Shown piece after piece: positions 18,483 through 25,581 of a stretch of DNA of 39,127 nt; positions within the stretch are counted from its first letter, which is position 1; each line of letters begins with the position of its first letter. This stretch comes from Lentisphaerota bacterium (GTDB lineage Bacteria > Verrucomicrobiota > Lentisphaeria > Victivallales > Victivallaceae). A program made the position numbers and the translations under genes. The notes beneath the pieces were generated by a model that was not told the DNA's origin, did no database searches, and worked only from the letters and a program-made list of their open reading frames with translations. The DNA lies in NCBI GenBank assembly GCA_015061575.1, contig SUWF01000026.1, positions 1 to 39,127 on the forward strand, read 5' to 3'.

Positions 18483-19516
18483 ACTTTTTAGCTTATCCAT
18501 GGGTGCTGTTGGCCCTGATTCCGGCAGCAGCACTGATCATTTACTGTTTTTTCTTCAAACCGCAGCCCGGAATCATCGTACCGGAATTGCCGCAGCTGAG
18601 CGGATTTTCCAATAAAAAATTCCGCATGGTATGCGCTCCGGTCAGCGGAGCGCTTTTGAGTTTGGCCCTCCTGCTGCTGGTCATTGCGCTGGCCCGCCCC
18701 CGGCTCGGCAATGAAAAATTAGTCATCCGCAATCAGGGTATTGATATGATCATGGTGCTTGACCTCTCCGGCAGTATGGGAGCGATCGATATACCGGATA
18801 ACATCACCAGCGAAAAAGCTCTGGAACGTGCCCTGAACAGCAACTCTTTGCCCAACCGGCTTACCACTGCCAAAAACGAATTGAGTAAATTTATCCAATC
18901 CCGCCCCAATGACCGTATCGGATTGATCGGCTTTGCAGAATACGGCTACAATCTGGCCCCGCCAACCCTGGATCACGATTGGCTGACCGCCTCGTTGAAC
19001 ATGCTTGAACCGGGCATTATCGGCGATGCCACCGGCATAGCCAGTCCGCTGGCTTCCGCGGTACGGCGACTGGATAAATCCACTGCGCCCCGCCGGGTAA
19101 TGGTGCTGTTTACCGATGGCAAAAACAACGTTGCCCACCGGCTTACGCCGTTGCAGACCGCTGAATTGGCCAAAGAAAAAAACATTGTTATCTATACTGT
19201 AGGGATCGGCAACAATAATGCAGTGTTTCTGCAGGAGGGATTTTTTGGTAAACGTTATGTGCGTTACCCCGGTGAATTTGACGAAAAACTTTTGCAGGAT
19301 ATCGCCAGTCTGACCGGCGGCAAATATTTCCGGGCCGCCGATGCCGAGGGCATGAAGCAAGTTATGAACGAAATCAACGCCATGGAAAAAACCAACTTTG
19401 AACAACCACGCTATATTGAGTATCAGGAATTTGCGCCCATGCTGGCAGGGATATCGCTGCTGCTGCTCCTCCTGGGAGTGCTGTGCAAAAACACCTTTGA
19501 GCGCTCCGCTCCATAA
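18479..19516 (+). CDS. batA: BatA-type vWA-domain membrane protein
   Basis: A 345-residue protein with two N-terminal helices (about 4-24 and 52-72), a vWA domain (about 88-300) and a C-terminal helix near 318-336. The MIDAS site is intact in its main positions: DLSGS (D95, S97, S99), T185 and D213 in FTDGKNN. The typical BatA loop DGTAIG reads DATGIA here. It belongs to the Bat aerotolerance family and would pair with the BatB domain of the divergent batB/C gene. It is the last gene of the rightward operon and is followed by a strong bidirectional terminator. Confidence 0.9.
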   Translation: MNFLAYPWVLLALIPAAALIIYCFFFKPQPGIIVPELPQLSGFSNKKFRMVCAPVSGALLSLALLLLVIALARPRLGNEKLVIRNQGIDMIMVLDLSGSMGAIDIPDNITSEKALERALNSNSLPNRLTTAKNELSKFIQSRPNDRIGLIGFAEYGYNLAPPTLDHDWLTASLNMLEPGIIGDATGIASPLASAVRRLDKSTAPRRVMVLFTDGKNNVAHRLTPLQTAELAKEKNIVIYTVGIGNNNAVFLQEGFFGKRYVRYPGEFDEKLLQDIASLTGGKYFRAADAEGMKQVMNEINAMEKTNFEQPRYIEYQEFAPMLAGISLLLLLLGVLCKNTFERSAP

Positions 19517-19539
19517 TAAATCCCGGCACTGCATACAAT

Positions 19540-19581
19540 AAAAGCGTCTGCAAACGATATACCTTTTGCAGACGCTTTTTT
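19540..19581. terminator. Bidirectional terminator between batA and metY
   Basis: AAAGCGTCTGCAAA (19541-19554) pairs perfectly with TTTGCAGACGCTTT (19565-19578). T-rich tracts leave the stem on both strands. The genes on either side converge here. Confidence 0.9.
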
Positions 19582-19599
19582 ATGTTTATAACCAGCTGC

Positions 19600-20874
19600 T
19601 TACAGCTGCGCCAAAGCCTGTTCAAAATCAGCTTTTATGTCTTCGATATCTTCGATACCCACTGAAAGCCGCACCAACTCCGGCTTGACTCCCGCTGCCG
19701 CCAGCTGTTCATCCGTCAGCTGCCGGTGCGTCATGCTGGCCGGATGCAGTACGCAAGTGCGCACATCCGCCACATGCACGACCAACGCTGCCAATTTCAG
19801 CGAATCCAGCAGTTTGGCTGCCGCCGCTTTGCCGCCCTTGACGCCAAAGCTCAACACGCCGGAACCGCCGCGCAGATATTTTTTAGCCCGGTCATACTGG
19901 GAATCTCCCGGCAGCATGGGATAACTGACCCATTCGACTTTGGGGTGGTTCTGCAAATATTCAGCCATGGCTAAAGCATTGGCGCTGTGCTGTTTCATAC
20001 GCAGCGCCAGCGTTTCCATACCCAAATTTGTCAGCCACGCATTCATCGGAGCTTGGATGCAGCCCAAATCCCGCACCAGCTGCACCCGCAATTTTACTGA
20101 ATAGGGCGCTGCCGGGAAACTGTCGGTATAAACCAATCCATGATAACTCGGATCCGGCTCACTTAATTCCGGGAACTTGCCATTGGCCCAGTTGTAATTA
20201 CCGCCTTCGACCACTACGCCGCCAACGCTGGTGGCATGGCCATCCAGATACTTGGTCGTCGAGTGCGTAACAATGTTGGCGCCATGTTCAAAAGGATTAC
20301 ACAACACCGGCGTCGGGAAGGTGTTATCCACAATAAACGGCAGATCAAAACGTTTGGCCACGCTGGAAAATTTTTCAAAATCCAGCACCGTTAATGCCGG
20401 ATTGGCGATCGTTTCGGCAAAAATCGCCCGGGTGTTGGGGCGGATCGCCGCTGCGATTTCAGCTTCGGAAGCTTCGGAATCGATCAAAGTGACTTTGATC
20501 CCCATCTTGGGCAGCGTGACGGTAAAAAGATTGACCGTTCCTCCGTAAAGCGCAGCCGAAGCCACCACATGATCACCGGCTTTGGCAATATTCATGATTG
20601 CCAGCGTATTGGCCGTCTGACCGGAACTCAGCGCCACAGCCGCCACGCCGCCTTCCAGGGCAGCGATTTTCTTTTCCATAACATCTACCGTGGGGTTGGC
20701 CAGGCGGCTGTAGAAAAAACCATCCCGCTTGAGGTCAAAAAGATCCGCCACGCTCTGAGTGGTATCGTACCGGTAAGTCGTACTCTGCACGATCGGAGCG
20801 ACCCGGGGGGCGCCGTCAGCAGGTTCATAACCACCCTGAACAGCCAGAGTGGCAGCTTTCCAATTTTTATTCAT
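19600..20874 (-). CDS. metY: O-acetylhomoserine sulfhydrylase (Cys/Met metabolism PLP enzyme)
   Basis: A 424-residue PLP enzyme of the Cys/Met metabolism family, of typical MetY length. It would convert O-acetylhomoserine plus sulfide (or methanethiol) to homocysteine (or methionine). Visible landmarks are FFYSRLANPT, LSSGQTANTLAI, VDNTFPTP with D183, and HSTTKYLDGHA with the PLP lysine K208. The long insertion with YHGLVYTDSF is typical of MetY and absent from MetB/MetC. An AGGAG ribosome site precedes the ATG. It lies downstream of mreB but behind a terminator hairpin, and I see no convincing promoter between them. Confidence 0.95.
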   Translation of the reverse strand: MNKNWKAATLAVQGGYEPADGAPRVAPIVQSTTYRYDTTQSVADLFDLKRDGFFYSRLANPTVDVMEKKIAALEGGVAAVALSSGQTANTLAIMNIAKAGDHVVASAALYGGTVNLFTVTLPKMGIKVTLIDSEASEAEIAAAIRPNTRAIFAETIANPALTVLDFEKFSSVAKRFDLPFIVDNTFPTPVLCNPFEHGANIVTHSTTKYLDGHATSVGGVVVEGGNYNWANGKFPELSEPDPSYHGLVYTDSFPAAPYSVKLRVQLVRDLGCIQAPMNAWLTNLGMETLALRMKQHSANALAMAEYLQNHPKVEWVSYPMLPGDSQYDRAKKYLRGGSGVLSFGVKGGKAAAAKLLDSLKLAALVVHVADVRTCVLHPASMTHRQLTDEQLAAAGVKPELVRLSVGIEDIEDIKADFEQALAQL

Positions 20875-20903
20875 AAATTGCTTTCTCCTGTGTTGATAAC
20901 CTT

Positions 20904-20935
20904 AAAAAAAGCCAGTTGCATAGATCAACTGGCTT
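20904..20935 (-). terminator. Terminator after mreB
   Basis: On the minus strand AAGCCAGTTG (20935-20926) pairs with CAACTGGCTT (20918-20909) over a 7-nt loop, followed by a run of seven T. It lies 22 bases beyond the mreB stop and before metY. Confidence 0.9.
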
Positions 20936-20957
20936 GGTGAAAACTGTTTTTATATTT

Positions 20958-21989
20958 TTACTCGTGTCCGGCCAGCTTATCCAGCTCGTGCAGCATGACG
21001 CCGGTACCTTTGGCCACTGCCAGCAGCGGATCATCCGCCACCGAAACCGGCAGACCGGTTTCCTGCATCAGCAATCTGTCCATCCCGGCGATCAGCGCTC
21101 CGCCGCCGGCGAGCATGATTCCCCGGTCGATCAAGTCAGCAGATACTTCCGGCGGGGCGCCATCCAGCGTACCAAGCACCGCTTCCACGATCGAAGCAAT
21201 AGGTTCCTGCAAAGCGTTGCGTATCTCATAAGCAGAGATTCGTACCGTTTTGGGCAGTCCCGAAAAGAGGTCACGGCCCTTGATATCCATTTCCAGCTCA
21301 TCATGAACCTGAAACGCACTGCCGATTTCAATTTTGATCCGTTCAGCGGCACGTTCCCCGATAGCCAGATTATAGACCTTTTTCATGTGGGCAATGATAT
21401 GGTTGTCAAATTCATCGCCGCCCACCCGCACGCTGCGGGCCGATACAATACCATCCAGCGATATAATAGCTACTTCAGTAGTACCGCCGCCGATATCAAC
21501 GATCATGTTCCCGTAAGCATCATCGACCGGCAGACCGACTCCGACTGCGGCAGCCATCGGTTCTTCCACAATGTAGACCATCCCGGCCCCTGCCCGCTTG
21601 GCACTGTCTTTGACGGCCCGGTTTTCCACTTCGGTAATACCGGAAGGCACAGCGATCATCACCCGGGGATTGAGCAACCGCTGCCGCCACGGCACTGCCT
21701 GCCGGGCTTTATTGATAAAGTGACGCAGCATTTCTTCGGTAATTTCAAAGTTGGCAATAACACCGTCCCGCATGGGACGTACCGCCCGGATATTTCCCGG
21801 AGTGCGGCCGATCATCATTTTGGCGTTGGTCCCTACTTCCAACACCTCTTTGGTGTGGGCGTTGATAGCTACCACCGACGGTTCATTGAGGACGATGCCG
21901 TGATTGCGAACAAAAACCAGACAGTTGGCCGTCCCCAAGTCAATGCCGATATCAGCCTGAAAAAACTTGGACAGATGTGAATTAAACAT
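20958..21989 (-). CDS. mreB: Rod shape-determining protein MreB
   Basis: A 343-residue actin-like ATPase that forms membrane-associated filaments guiding lateral cell-wall synthesis. Landmarks are ADIGIDLGTANCLVF (phosphate 1), the EPSVVAI block, VPSGITEVENRAV, EEPMAAAVGVGLPV, IVDIGGGTTEVAI (phosphate 2) and the adenosine motif MLAGGGALIAGMD. The start at ATG 21989 gives the usual N-terminus; an in-frame TTG at 22001 would add four residues but lies directly on the only GGAG. mreC, mreD, pbp2 and rodA are not adjacent, and the gene ends in a strong terminator, so mreB is a single-gene unit. It is divergent from mraZ. Confidence 0.97.
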   Translation of the reverse strand: MFNSHLSKFFQADIGIDLGTANCLVFVRNHGIVLNEPSVVAINAHTKEVLEVGTNAKMMIGRTPGNIRAVRPMRDGVIANFEITEEMLRHFINKARQAVPWRQRLLNPRVMIAVPSGITEVENRAVKDSAKRAGAGMVYIVEEPMAAAVGVGLPVDDAYGNMIVDIGGGTTEVAIISLDGIVSARSVRVGGDEFDNHIIAHMKKVYNLAIGERAAERIKIEIGSAFQVHDELEMDIKGRDLFSGLPKTVRISAYEIRNALQEPIASIVEAVLGTLDGAPPEVSADLIDRGIMLAGGGALIAGMDRLLMQETGLPVSVADDPLLAVAKGTGVMLHELDKLAGHE

Positions 21990-22296
21990 AGCCGAAACCA
22001 ATCTCCGTATTCTATAGTTTCATAATAACAATATACATTCACCATAATGTATATCTCTTTGACAATAAAAACAACATTTAAAAGCGTTTTTTTTGCATTT
22101 TTTTTGCTTTTTTTCTATTCCCGGCTCCAATCCGCCGCCCCGGCTTCCTGCCGCAGCCGGTCAGAAAGTAAAAAAAATACGCTTTTACAGCTTCTCCGCC
22201 GGATGCAGGATGTGTTCATTGTCCGATCCGTTTTTTCCTTGAAAATCCAACCGGATACAACAGAGTATGGAGCCGATAAAAGATTTTTTAATTTTT

Positions 22297-22387
22297 TTGG
22301 ATAAAATTGGACTATTTTGTTTGCATTTTGGAATAAAATGGATTATATTGGAACAAATTGGAATACAAAAACATCAACTCAGTTGGA
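22297..22387 (+). promoter_or_regulatory. Array of TTGGA boxes at 10-bp spacing, likely MraZ operator
   Basis: TTGGA-like pentamers start at 22297, 22307, 22328, 22338 (ATGGA), 22348 and 22358, with a further copy at 22383. Neighbouring copies are separated by 5-nt A/T spacers, apart from one 21-bp step. Known MraZ operators are direct TGGGN repeats with 5-nt spacers upstream of mraZ itself, so this looks like a variant of the same operator. It covers the -35/-10 region of the mraZ promoter. Confidence 0.7.
22321..22349 (+). promoter_or_regulatory. Promoter of mraZ inside the box array
   Basis: TTGCAT (22321-22326), 17 bp, TATATT (22344-22349). The -10 touches the TTGGA copy at 22348, so a protein bound to the array would occlude polymerase. 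The leader to ATG 22392 would be about 36 nt. The rest of the mreB-mraZ gap (22002-22290) is AT-rich and I see no gene in it. Confidence 0.5.
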
Positions 22388-22391
22388 TTTT

Positions 22392-22865
22392 ATGCGAGCA
22401 TTTTGCGGACAGGATCGCATACTGATCGATGCCAATGGCCGTTTTAAGCTGCCGCCGCATGTGATCGGGGATTTTCTGGCCGGCGGCTCCGGAGATATAG
22501 TTTTTTACTGTTTACCGGAAGGCGCTTTAGCCATATATCCGGAGAAGGTCTTTGACGAAATACGCCGGCAGGAAACAGCGGATATCCAGCAGATCGGTTC
22601 AAGTATGCTGCGGCGGCGCAGTATGCGTCAGTTTGGAGCGTGGAGCGCCTCGGCGGCAATCACCCAGCAGGGCCGGTTGACTCTGCCGCTGGAATTCCGG
22701 GCTCCGACCGGGCTGCAAGCCGGATCGGAAGCGATCATCATTGGAGTGGAGATCGGTGTGGAAGTTTGGAACCTGAGCCGCTGGCAGCGTGAACAACAGC
22801 TGATTCGTGAACACGAAATGAGTCGGGGCGAGCTGGAGCTGGCCAATGATTTGAAAATAGAATAG
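22392..22865 (+). CDS. mraZ: Transcriptional regulator MraZ
   Basis: A 157-residue protein with the two-copy AbrB/SpoVT-like MraZ fold. The first half has IDANGRFKLPPHV followed by GALAIYPEKVFDEI. The second half has ITQQGRLTLPLEFR followed by EAIIIGVEIGVEVWNLSRW. The DxxGRxxLP signature is seen in both copies, with D replaced by Q in the second. MraZ is usually the first gene of the dcw cell-division cluster and represses it by binding direct repeats at its own promoter. Here no rsmH, ftsL or mur genes follow. The open frame extends 75 bases further upstream, but that stretch is the operator array and promoter, so ATG 22392 is chosen. Confidence 0.9.
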   Translation: MRAFCGQDRILIDANGRFKLPPHVIGDFLAGGSGDIVFYCLPEGALAIYPEKVFDEIRRQETADIQQIGSSMLRRRSMRQFGAWSASAAITQQGRLTLPLEFRAPTGLQAGSEAIIIGVEIGVEVWNLSRWQREQQLIREHEMSRGELELANDLKIE

Positions 22866-22921
22866 AGTTGATCAGAAGAATCATCTCAATAGATAAATCC
22901 CAAGCATGGAGGTCAGAAATT

Positions 22922-23167
22922 ATGAAACGGAATTTGAAAAAATCTTCTGTAACTGTGATATTTTTTGCACTGCTGGCCATCGTGGCACTGTTCCTGATGG
23001 GGGCAGATACCGCCCGGCCGCATTACAGCGACCTCCACACCACAGCTTTGCAGCTGACTGCTGAAAGCAGCGAACATATCCGCAGCAATGGCCGTCAGAC
23101 CGCATTCCAGCACCCCGGTGCCATCCTGCGGGCCAACGTTATAAAAAGCTCCTCTCGTTCCAACTGA
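22922..23167 (+). CDS. Small single-pass membrane protein, unknown function
   Basis: An 81-residue protein with a basic N-terminus (MKRNLKKSS), one hydrophobic segment (about 10-28) and a polar tail. It starts with ATG at 22922, with a GGAGG ribosome site ten bases upstream. It lies 56 bp after mraZ and is probably co-transcribed with it. Its place and topology (small, N-in, single-pass) recall FtsL, which follows mraZ-rsmH in dcw clusters, but there is no evident coiled coil or leucine repeat, so I do not call it FtsL. It could be any small envelope protein. Confidence 0.6.
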   Translation: MKRNLKKSSVTVIFFALLAIVALFLMGADTARPHYSDLHTTALQLTAESSEHIRSNGRQTAFQHPGAILRANVIKSSSRSN

Positions 23168-23197
23168 GAGTATTTTTGACCATTTCCAACCTTGCAA

Positions 23198-23230
23198 CCG
23201 GTGATATTCAAGTTGAAATATCCCGGTTTT
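23198..23230 (+). terminator. Terminator after the mraZ unit, overlapping the next promoter
   Basis: CCGG (23198-23201) plus GATATT (23203-23208) pair with AATATC (23217-23222) plus CCGG (23223-23226), with one bulged base. TTTT follows. The 3' half overlaps the -35 of the helicase promoter. Confidence 0.5.
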
Positions 23231-23240
23231 GTGCTATATT
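23213..23240 (+). promoter_or_regulatory. Promoter of the DEAD-box helicase gene
   Basis: TTGAAA (23213-23218), 16 bp, TATATT (23235-23240) with an upstream TGC giving an extended -10. The leader is about 40 nt. Confidence 0.6.
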
Positions 23241-23285
23241 AGTAAGATATAAATTTACCGGCAACCATTAATGTGGAAAATAATG

Positions 23286-24926
23286 ATGACTGAAAATATT
23301 GCACAAACCTTTGATGAATTGAATCTTACTCCCGGCACACTGGAAATACTCGCCAGCCGCGGCTTTGCCACCCCCACGCCCATTCAGGCATTGGTCATCC
23401 CCAAACTGCTTGAAAATACCCGTGATTTGATCGCTCAGGCCCGCACTGGAACCGGAAAAACCGCCGCCTACGCCTTGCCGGTCATTGAACAGCTTCTGGT
23501 TGCCGGCAAACAAAAACTGCCCCGGGCACTGGTGCTGGCCCCCACCCGGGAGCTGGCCATGCAGATCGCCGGAGAAGTCGAACAGTTTATCGGCGAACGC
23601 GACCTCAAAACGGTAACTGTTTACGGCGGACAACCCATCGAAATACAACTGAAATCCCTCAAAGGCGGAGCCGATATAATCGTAGGCACCCCCGGCCGGG
23701 TCATTGACCTTATGGAACGCAGTGCCTTGAAACTCCAGCAGATCGAATTTGCCATTCTTGACGAAGCCGACGAAATGCTGGATATGGGTTTTGTGGAAGA
23801 TATTGAAAGTATTCTGTCGGCAACTCCGGAAGAAAAGCGCATGTTGATGTTTTCGGCCACGGTTCCGCCGGAAGCCCGGAAGATCGCCGAAACTTTTATG
23901 CACGAAGCTGAATATATCAAAGCGCCGGTTTCAGCCGCCGAAACTGAACAGCCGCTGACCGAACAATGGGCCTGCGAAGTGCGCCGGGAAGATAAATTCC
24001 ATGCGCTCAAACGCATCCTCAATGCCGAGGGAAGAATCTATGCAATGATTTTCTGCCGTACCCGTTCGGATGTGGACGAATTGACGATGAATCTGCAGAA
24101 AAACAAATTTTCGGCCGAGGCTCTCCATGGTGAACTGACCCAGAATCAGCGCACCCGGGTGATCGAACAATTCAAAAGCCGCCGCTTTGATATGCTTGTA
24201 GCCACCGACGTAGCCGCCCGGGGCATTGATGTAAATGATTTGACCCATGTGATCAACTACGCCTTGCCCATGAACAGCGATATTTACATACACCGCATCG
24301 GGCGCACCGGACGGGCGGGCAAAAAAGGCGTGGCCATTTCCATATTCTCGCCCTCCGAAGGCAGTAAATTTGCGATGATCAAAAAAGCTACCAAAGGCGC
24401 CTTGACACTGCGCCCCCTGCCCGATGCCAAGGCGATCATTGCAGCTAAAAAATCCCGTTTCAAAGATAAACTGCAGGATTTTTTGAGCACCGTACACCCG
24501 GTCTATCAACAGCTGGCCTATGATCTGAGCAGCGAATTTGATCCGGAATCAGTGTTGGCGGCGCTGCTGGAAATGCACTTTCACAAAGAGTTACTGCCGG
24601 AAAATTACCCGTCGCTGGGCAAAGCCTCCCGTGACCGCAATCCGCACAGCCGGAACCGGCGGCATGACAATAACAGCCACGACCGGGAATCCGGACGCCG
24701 CCGCCGGCACGATCCGCCCCGAAACGAAAAAGCCGCCGGAGAAAAAAACAGCAAGCCGACTCATAAGCCAGCCCCGGCAACTTCAGTTGCCGAAAAACCG
24801 TCCCGGGGACGTGCCCGGCAGGAGCGTAACCAGGAACCTCCACGCAAAAAGCTGCGGGATTGGGCAATAAACCTGACCGGCGAAATGCCCGATCTGCCCC
24901 GCTACAAAGTCAAAAAACGCAAATAA
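23286..24926 (+). CDS. DEAD-box ATP-dependent RNA helicase
   Basis: A protein of about 546 residues with both RecA-like helicase domains. The Q motif is FDELNLTP...TPIQ, motif I ARTGTGKT, Ia PTRELA, Ib TPGR, II DEAD, III SAT, V ARGIDV and VI HRIGRTGR. The C-terminal ~100 residues are low-complexity and very basic (Arg/His/Asn/Lys-rich) and probably bind RNA. Members of this class (DeaD/CsdA, RhlE, DbpA) act in ribosome assembly, RNA decay and cold growth; the specific subtype is not clear from sequence alone. In-frame ATGs lie at 23271, 23283 and 23286; 23286 is preferred because GGAAA lies six bases before it. A terminator-like hairpin follows at 24935. Confidence 0.95.
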   Translation: MTENIAQTFDELNLTPGTLEILASRGFATPTPIQALVIPKLLENTRDLIAQARTGTGKTAAYALPVIEQLLVAGKQKLPRALVLAPTRELAMQIAGEVEQFIGERDLKTVTVYGGQPIEIQLKSLKGGADIIVGTPGRVIDLMERSALKLQQIEFAILDEADEMLDMGFVEDIESILSATPEEKRMLMFSATVPPEARKIAETFMHEAEYIKAPVSAAETEQPLTEQWACEVRREDKFHALKRILNAEGRIYAMIFCRTRSDVDELTMNLQKNKFSAEALHGELTQNQRTRVIEQFKSRRFDMLVATDVAARGIDVNDLTHVINYALPMNSDIYIHRIGRTGRAGKKGVAISIFSPSEGSKFAMIKKATKGALTLRPLPDAKAIIAAKKSRFKDKLQDFLSTVHPVYQQLAYDLSSEFDPESVLAALLEMHFHKELLPENYPSLGKASRDRNPHSRNRRHDNNSHDRESGRRRRHDPPRNEKAAGEKNSKPTHKPAPATSVAEKPSRGRARQERNQEPPRKKLRDWAINLTGEMPDLPRYKVKKRK

Positions 24927-24934
24927 TGCCATTA

Positions 24935-24970
24935 AGCCCCCGTAAAGCAGAAAAAGGGGGTTGATTTTTT
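24935..24970 (+). terminator. Terminator after the helicase gene
   Basis: AGCCCCC (24935-24941) pairs with GGGGGTT (24956-24962) over a 14-nt loop, followed by GATTTTTT. The T tract overlaps the next promoter. Confidence 0.6.
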
Positions 24971-24989
24971 ATCTCAGGTGGTGTATATT
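24961..24989 (+). promoter_or_regulatory. Promoter upstream of the small membrane protein at 25044
   Basis: TTGATT (24961-24966), 17 bp, TATATT (24984-24989). It lies about 55 bp before the TTG start and supports that reading frame being expressed. Confidence 0.45.
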
Positions 24990-25043
24990 ATGCTCCCGGA
25001 TTTTTTCTTTTTAATACGATAGAGTGCCGGATAAGGATTTTTT

Positions 25044-25529
25044 TTGAAAAATTCAAAGACATCTTTTGAACGTTGTACACTTTGTACAAATAAATACTGC
25101 CGCCTTGCAGTCAAGACCGGCAGCGCACTTTTTTTACTTTTCTTTTTGGTGGCAGCTCAGGCGGCACCGCTGCTGACCCAGTTGGGCAGTGCGTTGTTCA
25201 TCTTCTTTGTGCTGCTGTTTTCCCGGCAGGCACCGATGCAGGAACCAATGCCGCCGCTTCCGGAACCACCCGGCCAGGCACTGGTACAGCAAATCGATGC
25301 ACAAGATATAAAAAAATATTCCGATGCTCTGCGGCCATGCAATTTTACGCAGCAAACATCAAGTAAAAAGTCTGTTGTAAACCATCACAGTTCCTCATTA
25401 GCCTTGCTCAATCCCCAATGGCCGGAACTGCTGGCAGCAGCTCCCCCCGGAACTGTTCCGGTACGGCAAAAGATTTCAACGATATTTTATAAAACGCATT
25501 ATCACGTCCGGGCCGGGCCTTGCGCCTGA
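25044..25529 (+). CDS. Putative small membrane protein with TTG start, unknown function
   Basis: A frame of 161 codons that I do not recognise. It has an N-terminal cysteine-containing stretch (CTLCTNKYC), two hydrophobic segments (about 26-42 and 46-60), a Pro-rich linker and a polar tail. The TTG start has AAGGA six bases upstream and a promoter at 24961-24989. Codon choice in the middle looks like that of neighbouring genes. It fills what would otherwise be a 650-base gap between the helicase and the phosphate transporter. An inverted repeat, TTGTACACTTTGTACAA (25073-25089), lies inside the 5' part of the frame, so the start could be wrong. Moderately supported. Confidence 0.45.
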   Translation: MKNSKTSFERCTLCTNKYCRLAVKTGSALFLLFFLVAAQAAPLLTQLGSALFIFFVLLFSRQAPMQEPMPPLPEPPGQALVQQIDAQDIKKYSDALRPCNFTQQTSSKKSVVNHHSSSLALLNPQWPELLAAAPPGTVPVRQKISTIFYKTHYHVRAGPCA

Positions 25530-25581
25530 CCATTTTCTCCCCCTATATCAATAATATTTTTTAACCCAAGTTTTATTTATT

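Noticed and set aside
20916..21980. Long open frame (354 codons) on the plus strand opposite mreB
   Set aside because: It lies fully antisense to a certain gene, has no recognisable family and is rich in His/Arg/Gln as expected for shadow frames in this composition.
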